A stretch of 64,000 bases of DNA from Oncomelania hupensis (GCA_036898135.1 CM072513.1:14275522-14339521); one strand, 5' to 3'. Positions 1-11,215 are shown, counted from the stretch's first letter. Notes: generated by a model not told the origin, from the sequence alone. Made by a program: numbers and translations.

Positions 1-531
1 GTCTCCTCAACATGCAAAGTTTTGTAAACCTCAGACTGCTGACATTACCACCTAATATATGAGAAGACTAAGACACAGTTCAGTTTTGTTATTATTATTA
101 TTATTTTTTTGTTGTTGTTGTAGTTTCTGCTCTTATAAGTTTGACAGCAATAAATGAGAAGTCTGAAAACACTTTTTTTTAAACATCTACTTTATTTGTG
201 AATTATTAATTCTGCACTTGAACAAGACAACTGCACCCTGTTTTGTGCGAGTATTGCCCCCATCTCTCTCCCTCCCTCCTAAATGTTATAATTGTATTAT
301 TTTATATATAATATTATGTTCTTTATATTATTATTATTATTATTAATATTATTATTATTATATTCGTTGAAATATTATATCATATGTTATGTTTATTTTC
401 TGTCCGCGGGCTGTCATGTGTGAAGTGTGTCTCGGCAACTCAGGAATTTTGTTGGCTCCGGGTTGGCAGCTATGCTTCTGGCAAATGTCACATGATCGGC
501 AGAAACGGCTGACGTCTGCATGAAGTCCTGG
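1..531. other. AT-rich spacer without a recognisable gene
   Basis: AT-rich sequence with short TTA/TAT simple repeats (about 85-110 and 295-390). I see no coding signal. It probably lies in an intron or 5' flank of the PLD3-like gene whose last exon is at 3434-3645. The right part (from about 415) may be decayed internal sequence of the LTR element to its right, but I cannot show that. Confidence 0.5.
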
Positions 532-1314
532 CTAGTAGAACACCGCCTGGATTCTGTCCGACGTCTTCTTGATGCCTAGGTGACCTCCCATGATGGAGTC
601 GTGAGTTACTTCCATCACCTGGCACCTTAGAGATAACGGTACCAAGATTTGACGTAGTGGTTTACCTTCATTTACCCTCGGGTGATGGAAGATTCTGTAC
701 AGGATCTTGGCCTTCACCTCAAAATAAACCGTGCCACTGCCTTTGGTCATGTGGTCTTCGCGGTTGCTGTACTTGGTTAGAGTACTATCCGCTTCCTGGA
801 GCTGGATCAGTTTATCTCTGTCCACGATGGCAGCTTTGGAGCTGTCGGTGACATTCAGTGGTGCAGACGTCTTGTCTCTCTTGGCCTGGGCCCTAGTAGT
901 TACAGCACCGACGATCTCTGGTCGGCAGGGCTGAGCCGGAGTAGCCACTTTATCCAGTAGCAGCTCTGTAAGGTCTCCATCGGGAAATGGCAATGGATCC
1001 TCCTCCACAACTTCGACGCATTGGGTTGAGGCAGGATTCCATTCTAAATCGGGGTGGTTGGGTCATCTTGCGCTGTCGATATTCCTGATCATCAAATCGT
1101 ATAACAGCTTCTTCAGGCAAACCGCTTCTACTTCACCTATGTAGAAAGGGTTGCTGACTTGAATCTTTGCATCTGGCGCTTTCACACATTTGCTGTCGGC
1201 CATAAGTGTCCATTTTGAATCGCCAGTGAACTGTTTAGCGATTAGATCTTCTCTGACGATGACCCCACTTCAGCCTGAGTCTCTTAGGACAGTCACTTCA
1301 TGATTTCCGACGCA
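532..1314 (-). pseudogene. pol remnant: protease linker and integrase zinc-binding domain
   Basis: An open stretch from 1008 to 532 (158 codons) contains LIQLQEADSTL, then an LYRIF...ILVPLSLR segment and a VTHDSIMGGHLGIKKT motif. This is the usual integrase H2C2 zinc-binding region of Ty3/gypsy elements. Minus-strand reading of 1314-1009 gives further protease/linker-like residues. Everything expected after the first part of integrase is missing, so this is a truncated relic. The order protease, linker, integrase matches the Gmr1 group, and the closest relative in the window is the pol at 56178-59612. Confidence 0.7.
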
Positions 1315-1328
1315 CAGGGTTGCCAACC

Positions 1329-1347
1329 ACTACGGAATTTCCGTAGT
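1329..1347. repeat. Near-perfect 19-bp palindrome inside the hAT end
   Basis: ACTACGGAA and TTCCGTAGT are exact inverse arms around a single central base, 14 bp inside the left end of the hAT-like element. It may be a sub-terminal transposase-binding repeat; CTACGGAA-like motifs recur at about 1370-1375 and 1397-1405. Confidence 0.6.
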
Positions 1348-1680
1348 TTACTCCGGAAATGAATACGCGGCTACGGAGCTACACAAATCGAAAATTTACT
1401 ACGGAAAGTGAATTTTCGACGATAGTATTACAGTTTTAATGAGTTTTATTGTGCGCCTGTGCCTCCCGTAGCACCTCAAGGTCACGGTCATTCGGTTTAC
1501 AGGCACGGTATAATAGATCACGCTCCCAGTGCATGTTAGGAAATTCGACCAATCACCGTGAAGTGGATTTGCAAACGGCCAATCGGTGCACAAAACCTCG
1601 ACCTTTTTGTGACACTTTCGTTTCCGGGTCACGTTCTACAGCACGAGAAGAAAAGTTTGTGTGCAGCATATTTTGAATCC

Positions 1681-1990
1681 ATGATGACAAAAAGAAAGAA
1701 AACTAGCGATGAAAGCCCAGAAAAAAAGAAGAGGACAGCAAATCAAGAGTACAGGAAAGAGTATTCTGAAAAATTTCCGTGCATCACTGCGTCATCGAGA
1801 TCACAGATGTGATGCGACACGTGAATGGCAACCGTCACAAAAGTCGTTGCCCTGATTCAGAAAAGTTAGTCCCTGTTCAGTCGGTAGCCACCTTCTTCAA
1901 GCCCGATATGGATCTCTCAATAATTCGTGCGGAAACACTCTTCACGACCTTCGTTGCAGACTGTGTATGCATGTCTTCGTTTAAAAAAAA
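1681..1990 (+). pseudogene. hAT transposase N-terminal fragment (BED-like zinc finger region)
   Basis: The plus-strand frames 1558-1812 and 1779-2054 read a basic stretch (MTKRKKTSDESPEKKKR), then EYSEKFPCI, VMRHVNGNRHKS, and VATFFKPDMDLSIIRAETLF. The last two resemble the BED-like zinc finger (DVxRHVxGxxHK) and the following xxFFKP...xxIRAE segment of invertebrate hAT transposases. A frame change near 1800 and the absence of the catalytic core and dimerisation domain show it is non-functional. The family call rests on motif memory. Confidence 0.55.
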
Positions 1991-2090
1991 TGCGAGGACG
2001 TATGGCTACGGAAAATGTCATAAAACTACTGAAATTCAGAAATTTTACTACTGAAAACTTTTGGGGGGGGTTGGCAACTCTGGACGCATC

Positions 2091-2640
2091 TCTTGGAAAC
2101 AGGCATGTTCTGGACGGTCACAGCTATGCTGGCGACGACAGGGATGGATTTTCCGTTGGCAAAGAGAAGTTGGCCATCAGTCATGCACTCTTGCACGTCC
2201 GCAGGAGTACCTGTGCGCTCGGTCTCACTCGTAAGAATGACGCTCCCGCCACACACTTGATGGTCAGAACTACTATTTGCTGTCTATTGGAGAAACACCT
2301 CTGTCGGTTGCCCGTCACTGCATTGTCCGTATTGCTCTGCTGTCCGCTACTTTTGTTTTAAGGACAGTTGGCAGCTCTGTGATCTGTGCACAGAGTTGAA
2401 TTGCCCAGTCTTGAGGTTGCCATTTAGAGCTTTCAGGGAATCTTTCAAATCTCGCCAAATAACTGTCAATCTGGTCCTTCCCGTCGACGAACGCTGCCAA
2501 TTTTGGAGCTTGTGGTTGCTGAAAACGTGTGCGTTCTGCTGTTGCTGGATGCGCGCCATTTCTAGCTGGAACTGACGCTCAGCTTCAAGACGCTTCAGCT
2601 CGAACTCTCTTTCTTGACTCAGCAACAAGGCAGGAGTCGT
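2091..2640 (-). pseudogene. gag remnant of the Gmr1-like element
   Basis: Two overlapping minus-strand frames hold a charged, Glu/Arg-rich helix (EREFELKRLEAERQFQLE) followed by a capsid-like segment (IDSYLARFERF...WAIQLCAQI). The intact element's gag has the same arrangement: a long Glu/Arg coiled coil, then VEAYLQMFERVAEIQGW. The two parts are in different frames, so at least one frameshift has accumulated. Confidence 0.65.
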
Positions 2641-3107
2641 CGTATTAAGTTTTCCAACTTTATTCAATGTACATCAACAACTGCATACAATTGCTAAATC
2701 GTTTTATCCACTTTAACTTTTTCAACTCTCACAACTATATCAACTCTTAAACAGTACAACACTCATATAGTCTCGTATACTCTAGAGAAAATTCGAACAT
2801 TCCAGCGTGACGCAATTACAGCCATTCAAAATAAAATTCGTCATCAGAACTATGCACTGTCTTACATCATACAACTTTCTTTAAGCTAGAAGCATCTCGT
2901 AGATATAGCTACACGCTTCAATCGACAGTAAACAAGCAACCCTAGAAAATTCTCCAATAATATCGACCAACGAAAATTATCAACATTATACAAAGCTTCT
3001 TCCAACTACAACACAAAATCAAATCAAAGGTAAATACACTCGATCTGTTATTGCATGCTTTGGAAAACAAGACGATTGGATCTATCGTGCACGTCTGAAA
3101 CGTAACA
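2641..3107 (-). repeat. 5' LTR of the decayed Gmr1-like element
   Basis: Read on the minus strand this begins TGTTACG at 3107 and ends near GGAAAACTTAATACG. It aligns over its whole length with the LTR at 42191-42811 (+): shared blocks include CGATATTATTGGAGAATT, GCTTGTTTACT and TGTATGCAGTTGTTGATGT, plus an AATAAA signal near the end. Its last ~150 bp (U5), the primer site and the start of gag are deleted at 2640. Confidence 0.75.
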
Positions 3108-3109
3108 AT

Positions 3110-3152
3110 GTGTGTGTGTGTGTGTGTGTGAGTGTGTGTGTGTGTGTGTGTG
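3110..3152. repeat. (TG)n microsatellite
   Basis: About 21 TG units with one AG interruption, abutting the LTR start. Confidence 0.95.
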
Positions 3153-3433
3153 CTAGGGAGATATTAGTTTTTATATGTAAGTTAACTGTTAACAGTTGAT
3201 GAGTTTTACTTGTTTTGTTTTATAGTTAAAGTTGCTCTCTATTCATGCAAGCACTACAGCTAAGTCTAGATTAGGCTGATTATTAATAATAATAAAAATA
3301 ATAATTGTCCATCTGTCTAGTGATTGCAACTTCTTTTAGCAGTGCTCCACCTGTGGAGTGATTAATTGTTACTTAACACCGTGCCTAATAAACAAACATG
3401 TATCGTTAATAAAGTGGGTCGATGTTGTTCCAG

Positions 3434-3645
3434 GAACATCGAACTGGTCTGGGGACTATTTTATCAGTACAGCAGGCGTGGGCTTCATCGTGGAACAGCC
3501 CGGCGATTCTGTTAATGACACCAATGGCAACTTCCGTGCTCAGCTCTATGAAGTTTTCATGCGAGATTGGGAATCTGGGTACGCCGAAAATGTGACGTGC
3601 TTCTTCGACCATCAGAGACCCACCCACACGGATGAGGAAATATAG
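3434..3645 (+). CDS. Phospholipase D3/D4-like protein, last coding exon
   Basis: The exon follows a good acceptor (TTGTTCCAG at 3425-3433) and opens with GTSNWSGDYF...TAGVGFIVEQ, the conserved segment just after the second HKD motif in PLD3/PLD4-type proteins. These are membrane-anchored lysosomal 5' exonucleases of the phospholipase D superfamily. About 70 residues follow to the stop at 3643-3645, including an RDWESGYA segment typical of the family C terminus. The first glycine codon is split by the intron (phase 1). The HKD histidine, lysine and aspartate should lie in the preceding exon, which I cannot find between 1 and 3433, so the gene extends beyond the left edge. The long opposite-strand frame across this exon is a shadow. 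Confidence 0.8.
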
Positions 3646-5280
3646 ACTTGAAATGGCATCAACAGATTTGCACAGTAAGACAGATTCCGTGATCCCCCCC
3701 TCCCCTTCACCCCTCTTCTCTCCTCCCAACCATCTCCACACCCACTGAACAACAGGGGTTTTTCCACCAGGAGTGTTGATGACAATAAAATTAGTATATA
3801 ATGAAGAAATAGACACAAGCGATTGAAGAGGCCATTTGTAAAGACAACTAGTGATGAAGTTTATCTCAATTTCAGATTGTTCTTTTAATGTAAATATTTG
3901 CAACTTGAAGTTTGTATGCATATTTTTCTTCTCTCCCTCTATTCCCAACCTTGTTGGATCAGGATGAAAGTGTGAATATATATATAAATTCCATGATGTA
4001 ATACAAGTCCTATGACTGTACACCAATGATCTGTAATGGGGGTGCAGGGTATACATTGCACTGTAATTGGCACAAGTGGCACAAGAGGTGCAGCATAGGC
4101 TAAGGGGTCAGTGGAGTGAGCCCCTGTGCACACAACCTGAGTTCACTTTCCGCAAATGGCAGGAGATCCTTTTAAAACTTTTTTTTTAAGGCGGCTGACA
4201 ACCTGTCTCATTTTGATGGCTACTGGAAAGAAGCAGATTATTTTTGTCTAAAGTCTGTGTAATATTCACAGAGTGATTCATGTAGCCAATTGGTCCAAGT
4301 CATGACGCAGAGTGCAAGTTTGTGGCAAGCGTGTGGCTTGTACTGGGTTCAAATCTTGACTTCAGTCAGCACCTGGAGCTGGTTCTTGAGCAAAGTACCA
4401 AAACAATCCTTTCACTATTCTTGTTTTACGTGGTGGTGGTGGTAGTCATGTCTTGGTAACCGGTCCTGATTTGGCTCGGAAGAGTCCGCTGGACCTAAAG
4501 CAACAATTATGTAATGTCTTGGTAAGGGTGTAAGGGTGAAAGGAAATTTTCCTGTCTCAAGATCCCACCCTTTGTGTGCGAAAACTAAGTTCCTATTTGA
4601 TTTTCTATCCATCTATTGCTGCTTGGAAATACTACTACCCTATCTAATACCAAACTTTTTTGGTTTTTTTTAAAACAGCACCACATTGGTAATACAATAA
4701 ACGTTAATTTTATTTGTTGCCTTTATTCTTGTAATTATTATTACCATTTTGCCAAAGCTCATTTTGATTGAAGACTTTCTGTAAAGCCTTTGTTGTGTAT
4801 GTGCTTCTTGTTGCTGTTTGTTGTTATTGTCTTACAAGTGAGGAGATCTAATATTGCGCCTTGATCTGTAATTTATTCAATATTTTTTTTTTTTCAATCA
4901 TTCCTGTTTATTCCATTTTGTCAACAATCAGTATGTGCCGCAGTTCTATATCGATTCCCACTTCAATTTTGTTGTCCTTTACAGTATAGAACACACTTTC
5001 TTTACCTTTTAAAAAATAACTGTCACCGTGTGACTTTTTAACCCAAACTACAAAATGTATAGTCTTTGTACATACACATGTTGACTGACCTCCACTTTGA
5101 AAGCCTGTGTGAAAAGTATGTGAATTAGGAAATTAATTGTAGTATGTACATAGGTATTGCATATCACTATTAAAATTATCGTTGACTTTTGTTTATGGTA
5201 CATGTTATTGTGGTAGTAGGAATAAAATCATGGGTGGATGGTGCACTAAGATTTGGGTACATGCTACACATGTTTTGTTA
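3646..5280 (+). other. 3' UTR and downstream spacer of the PLD3-like gene
   Basis: Non-coding AT-rich sequence. A candidate polyadenylation signal AATAAA lies at 3784-3789, about 140 bp after the stop codon. The only other structure I see is the 54-bp retroposed module at 4460-4513. Confidence 0.45.
4460..4513 (+). mobile_element. Micro-retroposon copy 1 (54 bp)
   Basis: An insertion starting CCGGTCCTGATTTGGCTCGG and ending in a short TTATGTA tail. It is flanked by the perfect 12-bp repeat ATGTCTTGGTAA (4448-4459 and 4514-4525). GGTCC at 4462-4466 can pair with GGACC at 4491-4495. The same module, with the same first base, occurs at 15708-15779 and 37074-37134, and a longer version forms the 3' end of the ~0.6-kb repeat copies. 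Confidence 0.85.
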
Positions 5281-5850
5281 AGAAATTTCATGCCAGGAAT
5301 TTCTGTATAAAGTTTCCCCACTTTGTGGAATTTAGTGCATTAAATTACCACTGTTTTTGTCATTTTCATTTGTTCTTTCTCGTTCCTAATCTGTTATCTT
5401 AATCTACTATCTTCAGTGCTAGACCAGTCACCTACCTTTTTTTCTTGAAAACTCTCCCAAAACTCCTCGTTTGTGTATGGGATCTGTTGGTCAGCTTGGG
5501 AATATTGGACACTTTCTGCCAAATGGTCAGTAGGACTTTCTATGGTATTATTATTTAACAATGTAAGCATTTTATATCGATGTGTTTTGTTAATATTTTA
5601 TGATGTTTATATTCTATTTTGTTTTTTAAACGGGGGTTCAATATATTAGAGTACAGTTTGCATGGGATGCCTTTATTGTAAAGTGACCGGGTGGTGGAGT
5701 GCCTTCAGGGTTACCATTAGGGTTGTTTCAGCAGATCTTTTATGCAGATCAGGGGCGAGTCCTCTTGCAACCAAGTTGTGGTCCTGATTGAGTTGTTTGC
5801 AGCCCAGTGGACACTGTACACAGTGACTAACTAACTAACTAATAATCAGT
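5281..5850 (+). repeat. Unclassified ~0.6-kb retroposon, copy 1 (divergent)
   Basis: Aligns along its length with 24769-25366, 50715-51265 and 51336-52038. Shared blocks include CTTGAAAACTCT, CAGCTTGGGAATATTGGA, TTTATTGTAAAGTGACCGG and GCAGATCTTTTATGC. The 3' hairpin module is changed here and followed by (CTAA)n. There is no open reading frame, so it is a non-coding dispersed repeat. The family is not recognised. Confidence 0.75.
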
Positions 5851-6039
5851 GTATGTGTAAAAGAGTGCCTTGAGTAGTTCTTTGAATCAGAAAAAGAACT
5901 ATACAAATTCAGTCTGTCCTTTCTTGTTCAAAATGTCTTTCTTATGACTTATGTATACATTTAATTTGAGTGTTTTGAACTAAAAAAAATTGTCACACAA
6001 TTAGTATAGTAATCCCTAAGACTGAAGTTATTTCCAATA

Positions 6040-7262
6040 ATGGAGATAGAAAAGATTCGCTGGTTAGGCCAGTTTTGCATGACAGCGAGGACCAGACTAC
6101 CATCTCACATTCACCGACGCCTTTGTCTTCTTGGTATTCAACGGCGTCCTTCGACGAGGCGCGGGACTAGAGCCGGGCGCCTGTGTCATCAAAGGCGTGA
6201 CATTCCTCTTATTAATCTTATACCTCCTGACACACAGCCTACTTCTGCAAACTCTTCACCTCATCGGTCACTCAACCATGGTCATCCCAGTCGTGATTCA
6301 TGTATTGTGCTAAGCTCTGGCCACACTCAGAGAGGCAATGTCATTGTCATCAACGTCCGCCAGAGGCTTGATGATCAGCTGCGAGTGAGCCACTTTAACT
6401 GCCAGTCAGTGGGGCCCAAGTGCAAAGATAAGCACACCAGGATCGTCGAGTTCGTGAGGGACGAGCACGTTGACGTCATCTTTCTGACTAAGACTTGGTT
6501 GAGGTCGGCGGGCGATGACGCCAAGTGCGCCGACCTCACCCCACCTGGTTACTACCTCAAGTCTTTCCCGCGTGCCTCGCGGGGCGACGGCGTTCTTGCC
6601 GTCATCTATCGCGACCACCTCTTCGTAACACTCACCTCCACCTTCCCATTCGAACACTCCAGCCTTGAACTCCCTTCAACTTACCATCAGCACTCCCACT
6701 CCTGTCCACATATTCTGCCTGTATCGACCTCCCCTCAATAAGAAAAACAGGCTCCAAGATTCGACCTTCCTCTCCGAGCTTCCTGACCTCCTCAACTACT
6801 GCAACCTGCTGCGTGGCAAGTTTGTGATCGTGGGTGACTTGAATGTTCAATACGATGTCCCCACGGATCCCCTCACGAGCAAGGTGCTTGAAGTTCTAAC
6901 GCGGTTCAGCCTGATGCAGGGCGTACGGGAGCCCACCTACTACAGAAGCGGCCACATAATCGACTGGGTGGTCTACAGTGACGACGATCAGCTGGTGAAC
7001 TGTTGCACTGTGAGTCACAGACCATGCAGCTGTACTCACCACCCTCAACGTGATCCCGCCACAGAGGCCGCCTGTCTACAGAACTGTGCGGGATATTAAC
7101 GCTGTAGACAGGGTGGCCTTCAAAGCTGACATCATGGAGATGCTACTGGGGCTTGGTGCTGAGCGCACTGCCCAGCAGCTGGATGACGGCCTCCGTGGAC
7201 TATTAGACAAGCACGCCCCGGCCACTGAGAAACGTGTGCGGGCTGGTTGCATGTCCCCATAG
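6040..7262 (+). pseudogene. LINE endonuclease domain (L2-like)
   Basis: Three overlapping frames (6040-6741, 6665-7099, 7050-7262) together cover the N-terminal endonuclease. Recognisable segments are VSHFNCQSVGPK (metal-site Asn), DVIFLTKTWL (start of the Glu-type motif, here Lys-Thr-Trp), FVIVGDLNVQ (the GDFN-like motif), and HIIDWVVYS (IDxV motif). The expected final SDH is disrupted in the 7010-7040 frameshift region. The usual role is to nick the target DNA for target-primed reverse transcription. Confidence 0.75.
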
Positions 7263-7328
7263 TACGCGGCCATTGGTGATCAGCTCCGTCAGGCTAAGCT
7301 TGAGCGCCGCTGCGCTAAGAGATGCTGG

Positions 7329-9088
7329 TTGAAAACAAGACTGACTGTTGACAGACAGATTTTTGAGGTGGCGAGGGTGGTGGTGGCTGAGATTGTTCAG
7401 AAGGCCAAAGAAAACTACTGGAACTCAAAGGTTGCCTCCTGTGCGTCGACCAAGGCTCTGTTCAGCACCAGCAATCGTCTACTTGGCAAAAGCAAGGACT
7501 TAACGTTGGCCACTAACATTGCTCCAGAGAAACTTCCTGACGAATTTGCGAACTTTTTTATCATCAAGGTGCAAGTTATCAGGGAGGAGTTAGACAGCGT
7601 GACCCCTACACCTTCCTCGCCGTTCACTGAGGACGTTGAACAGACGGCGTCCTTTAGTGGATTCAGGCCTGTGACCGAGGATGAGATTTGGCGCGTAATC
7701 ACCAGGTCTACTCCCAAGTCGTGCGCCCTTGACCCCATCCCCGTCCCACTGCTTGTGGAATGCCTTGACGTCCTCCTCCCTGCACTCACCTTCATTGTCA
7801 ACTCTTCCCTCCTCTCTGGCACTTTCCCTTCCATCTTCAAGCAGTCAATAGTCCTCCCACTTCTCAAGAAACCCTCATTCGACCCTAACATGCTCAAAAA
7901 CTATCGCCCCGTTGGTAACCTCTCTTTTCTCTCCAAAATCACAGAAAAAATGGTTCTTTCTCAGCTTTCAGACTATCTTCATTGTTACAACCTCTTTCCT
8001 TCTACTCAGTCTGCTTACCGCCCAGGTCACAGCACCGAAACTGTGCTTGTCCGAGTCATGAGCGACCTCCTGCGCGCGATGGGTGGTGGCAAACTCTCCC
8101 TTCTCACTCTCCTTGATCTTTCGTCTGCTTTCGACACCATTGACCATCAAATTCTCCTGGATTGTCTTCACCTTTCTTTCGGTCTTTCAGGCTCAGCTCT
8201 TAACTGGTTTCAGTCTTATCTTTCTGACAGAACTCAAACAGTCTCTACTTCCAAACGCTGTTCTAGACCTTCAGCTCTTTCTCTTGGGGTTCCACAAGGA
8301 TCGGTCCTCGGACCGGTTCTCTTCATCCTTTACTCCAAACCTCTATCATCTCTCATCAGCCACCACTCGGTTTCCAGTCAGTCATTTGCTGACGACACTC
8401 AAATCTGTAACTCTTGTCTCCCTGATCAGCTCGAAGCCACCGTCCTTCGTATGCGGGATTGTGTTGACGGCGTCAGTGTTGGATGACGTGCAACAAACTT
8501 AAACTGAATGATGATAAAACTGAAATCCTTCTCATCCACCCCCAAAACAAACCTCTTCCTCCATCTGCTCCTTCTGTTATCTCTATCGGCAACTCCGACA
8601 TCACACTCTCCACCTCGGCCAGAAACCTAGGAGTCACCTTCACAGACACCCTCTCCATGGACAAACACATCACGAATATTTGCAGATCTGCATACATTAA
8701 ACTTAGAAACATCAGTACCATCAGACACCTCCTCTCCTTTGACGCCACCAAAACTCTTGTCTGCTCACTCATTCTTTCAAAATTTGACTATTGCAACACT
8801 CTTCTAGCAGGTTTCTCTCAGCACCTCACAGACAAACTTCAGAAGGTACAGGACTCAGCGTGCAGACTCATTTTCAAAGCAAAAAAGTGTGATCACATAC
8901 AATCACTCATGCTAAAACTCCACTGGCTCCCAATATCCTTCCGCATCAAGCACAAGACTGCCAACCTCTGCTTCAACTCGTTCACTGACCCTCACTTCCC
9001 TGTCTATCTCTCTGAACTTTTGCTTCCATACACTCCCTCCAGACGTTCTGTCCTTCGACAGAAGAATCCTCTCCGTCCCACGCACTAG
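7329..9088 (+). pseudogene. LINE reverse transcriptase and C-terminal domain (L2-like)
   Basis: Frame 7329-8486 contains the RT fingers and palm: CALDPIPVPLL, ILPL-type block KQSIVLPLLKKP, NYRPVGNLSFLSK, LLDLSSAFDTIDH, GVPQGSVLGPVLF, and the catalytic SFADDTQ. A frameshift near 8480 moves the rest to frame 8483-9088, with LNDDKTEILLIHP, NLGVTF, LSKFDYCNTLLAG and LHWLP, the usual L2/CR1 thumb and C-terminal order. The catalytic motif is intact but the frame is not. Confidence 0.8.
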
Positions 9089-9700
9089 AACCAAAACCTT
9101 CGGTGACCGCTCTTTCTCCTTCCACGCGCCTACACTTTGGAACCAGCTCCCTTCCCACATCCGTCATTGTGAAACCTCCCCCACCTTCAAGAGGTCCCTG
9201 AAAACACACCTGTTCAAGTGTGTTTATGACCTGTGATGTTCTCGCCTTGCCTCGTTCTCGGCCCGGGTGTTGTATCCTAACTGTCTATGTGACCTTTATA
9301 AATTGTGTTCATTGTACGTTAATGCTTTATTTTTTATTTTTTGGGTTCTCTAGGTTCAATTCTTCACTTTTAATGAGCGGAAAGCTATCATGTACAGCCA
9401 ATCGTTTCATTATTCTTGTTTAACTTGTTAATTGGGCTTTGATAATTTACGTATTATAGTTAGACTTGTGTTGTATGCGTGCTGTGTGGGTGTATGTGAG
9501 CACACGTGTGTACTACTGTGTTAGTCAAATTAATTATATATGTGTCTTGACTTACTTTTTTATGTCATTATCTGGTTGATTTTAGTCGCAGTTATAGTTC
9601 TTTAAAGGTTTTAAAAGTAAAGTGTCAAGCGCTTAGAGCTAGATTAATAGGTAAGCGCTATATAAAAAGGCCTGTAATAATAATAATAAATAATAGTGTT

Positions 9701-10600
9701 TTATATGACTATGGCATGACTTCGTTCACTCATAGTAAGGTAAAAGTGAAAATTTCTACAAGAACTAGTTCATCATTGATTTATAATGATTGTATGCATG
9801 CGGTATGTGTGCACATATATTTCATGTTGTAAACTTGCTGTATCCTGTCAGCTTTCAATAAGCAGTACAAAAATTTCACTCTAATTTAAATTCAGGATAC
9901 TTTTGTGCAATGCATATTTGTAGTTCAGATAATGTGTATATTTTTTAAGAAGATTGGTCAGTCTAATTATTGAATAAAATATGATTCCAAGCATACGTTC
10001 ATTTTGGACTGTGTTGATTCTTCTTTTTCTCATGAATAAAGACTTTTAACTACAAAATTTTTCTCTCTCTCTTTCTCTGATTTGTTCATAATAATAATTA
10101 TGATAATATATTTATGTGGTATGAAAGGATGAATGTTCAAGAAATCTTGTACTTTACATTTCCAAGGTATTGAGTGGTTTGCAACTGTACATCAAAGCTT
10201 TAAAAAACAACAGCTATAGGCTTAGGAGTTGGAAGTGAAAAGAAAACAAGTCCATGCACATTAACCAAGTGGAATGGACCCTTGATAGCAAACAGGAAGT
10301 GGGTCATCGATGGCATAGTGGGTCAAATATATAAATACCACCTTCCCCAACCCACCTCACCTGCAAGCCTAAATCAGAGCATTTTTAAATGGCCATGTAC
10401 ATAATCATTTTTGAAATGTTGTCATGCTTATTTTTTGAGTGCCGTGTCTGTTATCTTGTTGCATTGTCATGCCTATAATTTATGCGCAAGTGTGTATCAG
10501 GATGCTTGCATTGTTAATGTGAAAGAATGTGTTTGAGTGTGGCTCGAGTCGCCTTTTGGTGAGATATATGTGCTCGTTATAAGTTCTCCAATTATTATTC
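9701..10600. other. AT-rich spacer
   Basis: No coding frame, RNA gene or clear repeat seen. Short T-rich and TA-rich tracts only. Confidence 0.5.
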
Positions 10601-10605
10601 TTATA

Positions 10606-10712
10606 ATATCTATATATATAAGATAACCAAAGGGAGGCGCGTCACAGGCATAGGCGCTCGCGTGTCCAGATACAAGCGCCTGTGATATATATAGATCTAT
10701 ATATACAAACTT
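10606..10712. repeat. Hairpin flanked by TA tracts
   Basis: TCACAGGC (about 10647) and GCCTGTGA (about 10677) form an 8-bp inverted repeat around a GC-rich loop. TCTATATATATA-like sequences stand on both sides in inverse orientation, which gives an extended stem. No family is recognised; it may be a short non-autonomous TIR element. Confidence 0.5.
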
Positions 10713-11118
10713 GTTTCCGAGGACATGCTTAAAATAGCGTTAATTAGTGACAGAATGTTTTCTCTCTTAAAGACTTCGCTCTTTCCGTCTCAAAAACATA
10801 TTTGCCTTCTTGGATTCTTAAATGGTATGAGACCAAGTGAGGACACTATCCAGCATCAACAAAGGGTTCAAAATCATTCTCATTCGTGAAAGACATCTGC
10901 CTCACTAAAAAATACAATTTTACCTAAGTTGTCCTCTTCCATTTTCTTGCATGTTGACACTTAAAGAAAACAAAAAACAAAGATGCATGCGAATATTATA
11001 TTTTAGGTGTTAAGAAAAGATCATACACTTTGGATTTGCACATCTTTCGAAGTTTCGTATTAGACTCTACATACATATTTGGTTTTTAAAATTTTGTGAT
11101 AGAAAAGGGAAAAAAACA

Positions 11119-11119
<1 letters not shown>

Positions 11120-11209
<90 letters not shown>
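11120..11209. repeat. (AT)n microsatellite
   Basis: About 44 AT units directly before the LINE fragment. Confidence 0.98.
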
Positions 11210-11210
<1 letters not shown>

Positions 11211-11215
11211 CAAAT

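Larger units (their letters stand above)
1315..2082 (+). mobile_element. hAT-like DNA transposon, internally deleted
   Basis: The left end begins CAGGGTTGCCAAC and the right end is its near-exact inverse (GTTGGCAACTCTG), giving terminal inverted repeats of about 13 bp. The hexamer GACGCA flanks it directly on both sides (1309-1314 and 2083-2088). hAT elements normally duplicate 8 bp, so either two bases have diverged or the ends are misplaced by a base or two. The interior keeps only the N-terminal part of a transposase. It is inserted between the gag and pol remnants of the LTR element, so it is the younger insertion. Confidence 0.7.
532..3107 (-). mobile_element. Decayed Ty3/gypsy (Gmr1-like) LTR retrotransposon
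   Basis: On the minus strand, reading from high to low coordinates, there is a 5' LTR (3107-2641), a gag remnant (about 2640-2091), a protease-to-integrase linker and an integrase zinc-binding region (1314-532). The rest of pol and the 3' LTR are not recognisable. The integrase HHCC region directly follows the protease/linker part instead of following reverse transcriptase. The intact element at 53.6-62.8 kb has the same layout and a similar linker (TTRAQAK here, QTRAQVK there). The element is split by a hAT-like insertion at 1315-2082. It lies antisense in what is probably an intron of the PLD3-like gene. Confidence 0.75.
6000..9700 (+). mobile_element. L2/CR1-like LINE, frameshifted
   Basis: A near full-length non-LTR retrotransposon with an apurinic-type endonuclease (about 6380-7090), reverse transcriptase (about 7690-8470) and the C-terminal region (8480-9235), then a 3' UTR and a tail near 9630-9700 (AAGCGCTATATAAAAAGG then AATAATAAT). 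The frame is broken at several points: between 6665 and 6741, at about 7095-7262, and near 8486. It is therefore a dead copy. The GCGCTATATAA 3' terminus recurs at the ends of the tRNA-type SINE at 52071-52520 and other fragments. Confidence 0.85.

Noticed and set aside
3406..4056. 216-codon open frame on the minus strand over the PLD3-like exon
   Set aside because: It is antisense to a well-supported exon, has no recognisable domain and crosses a C-rich simple tract.
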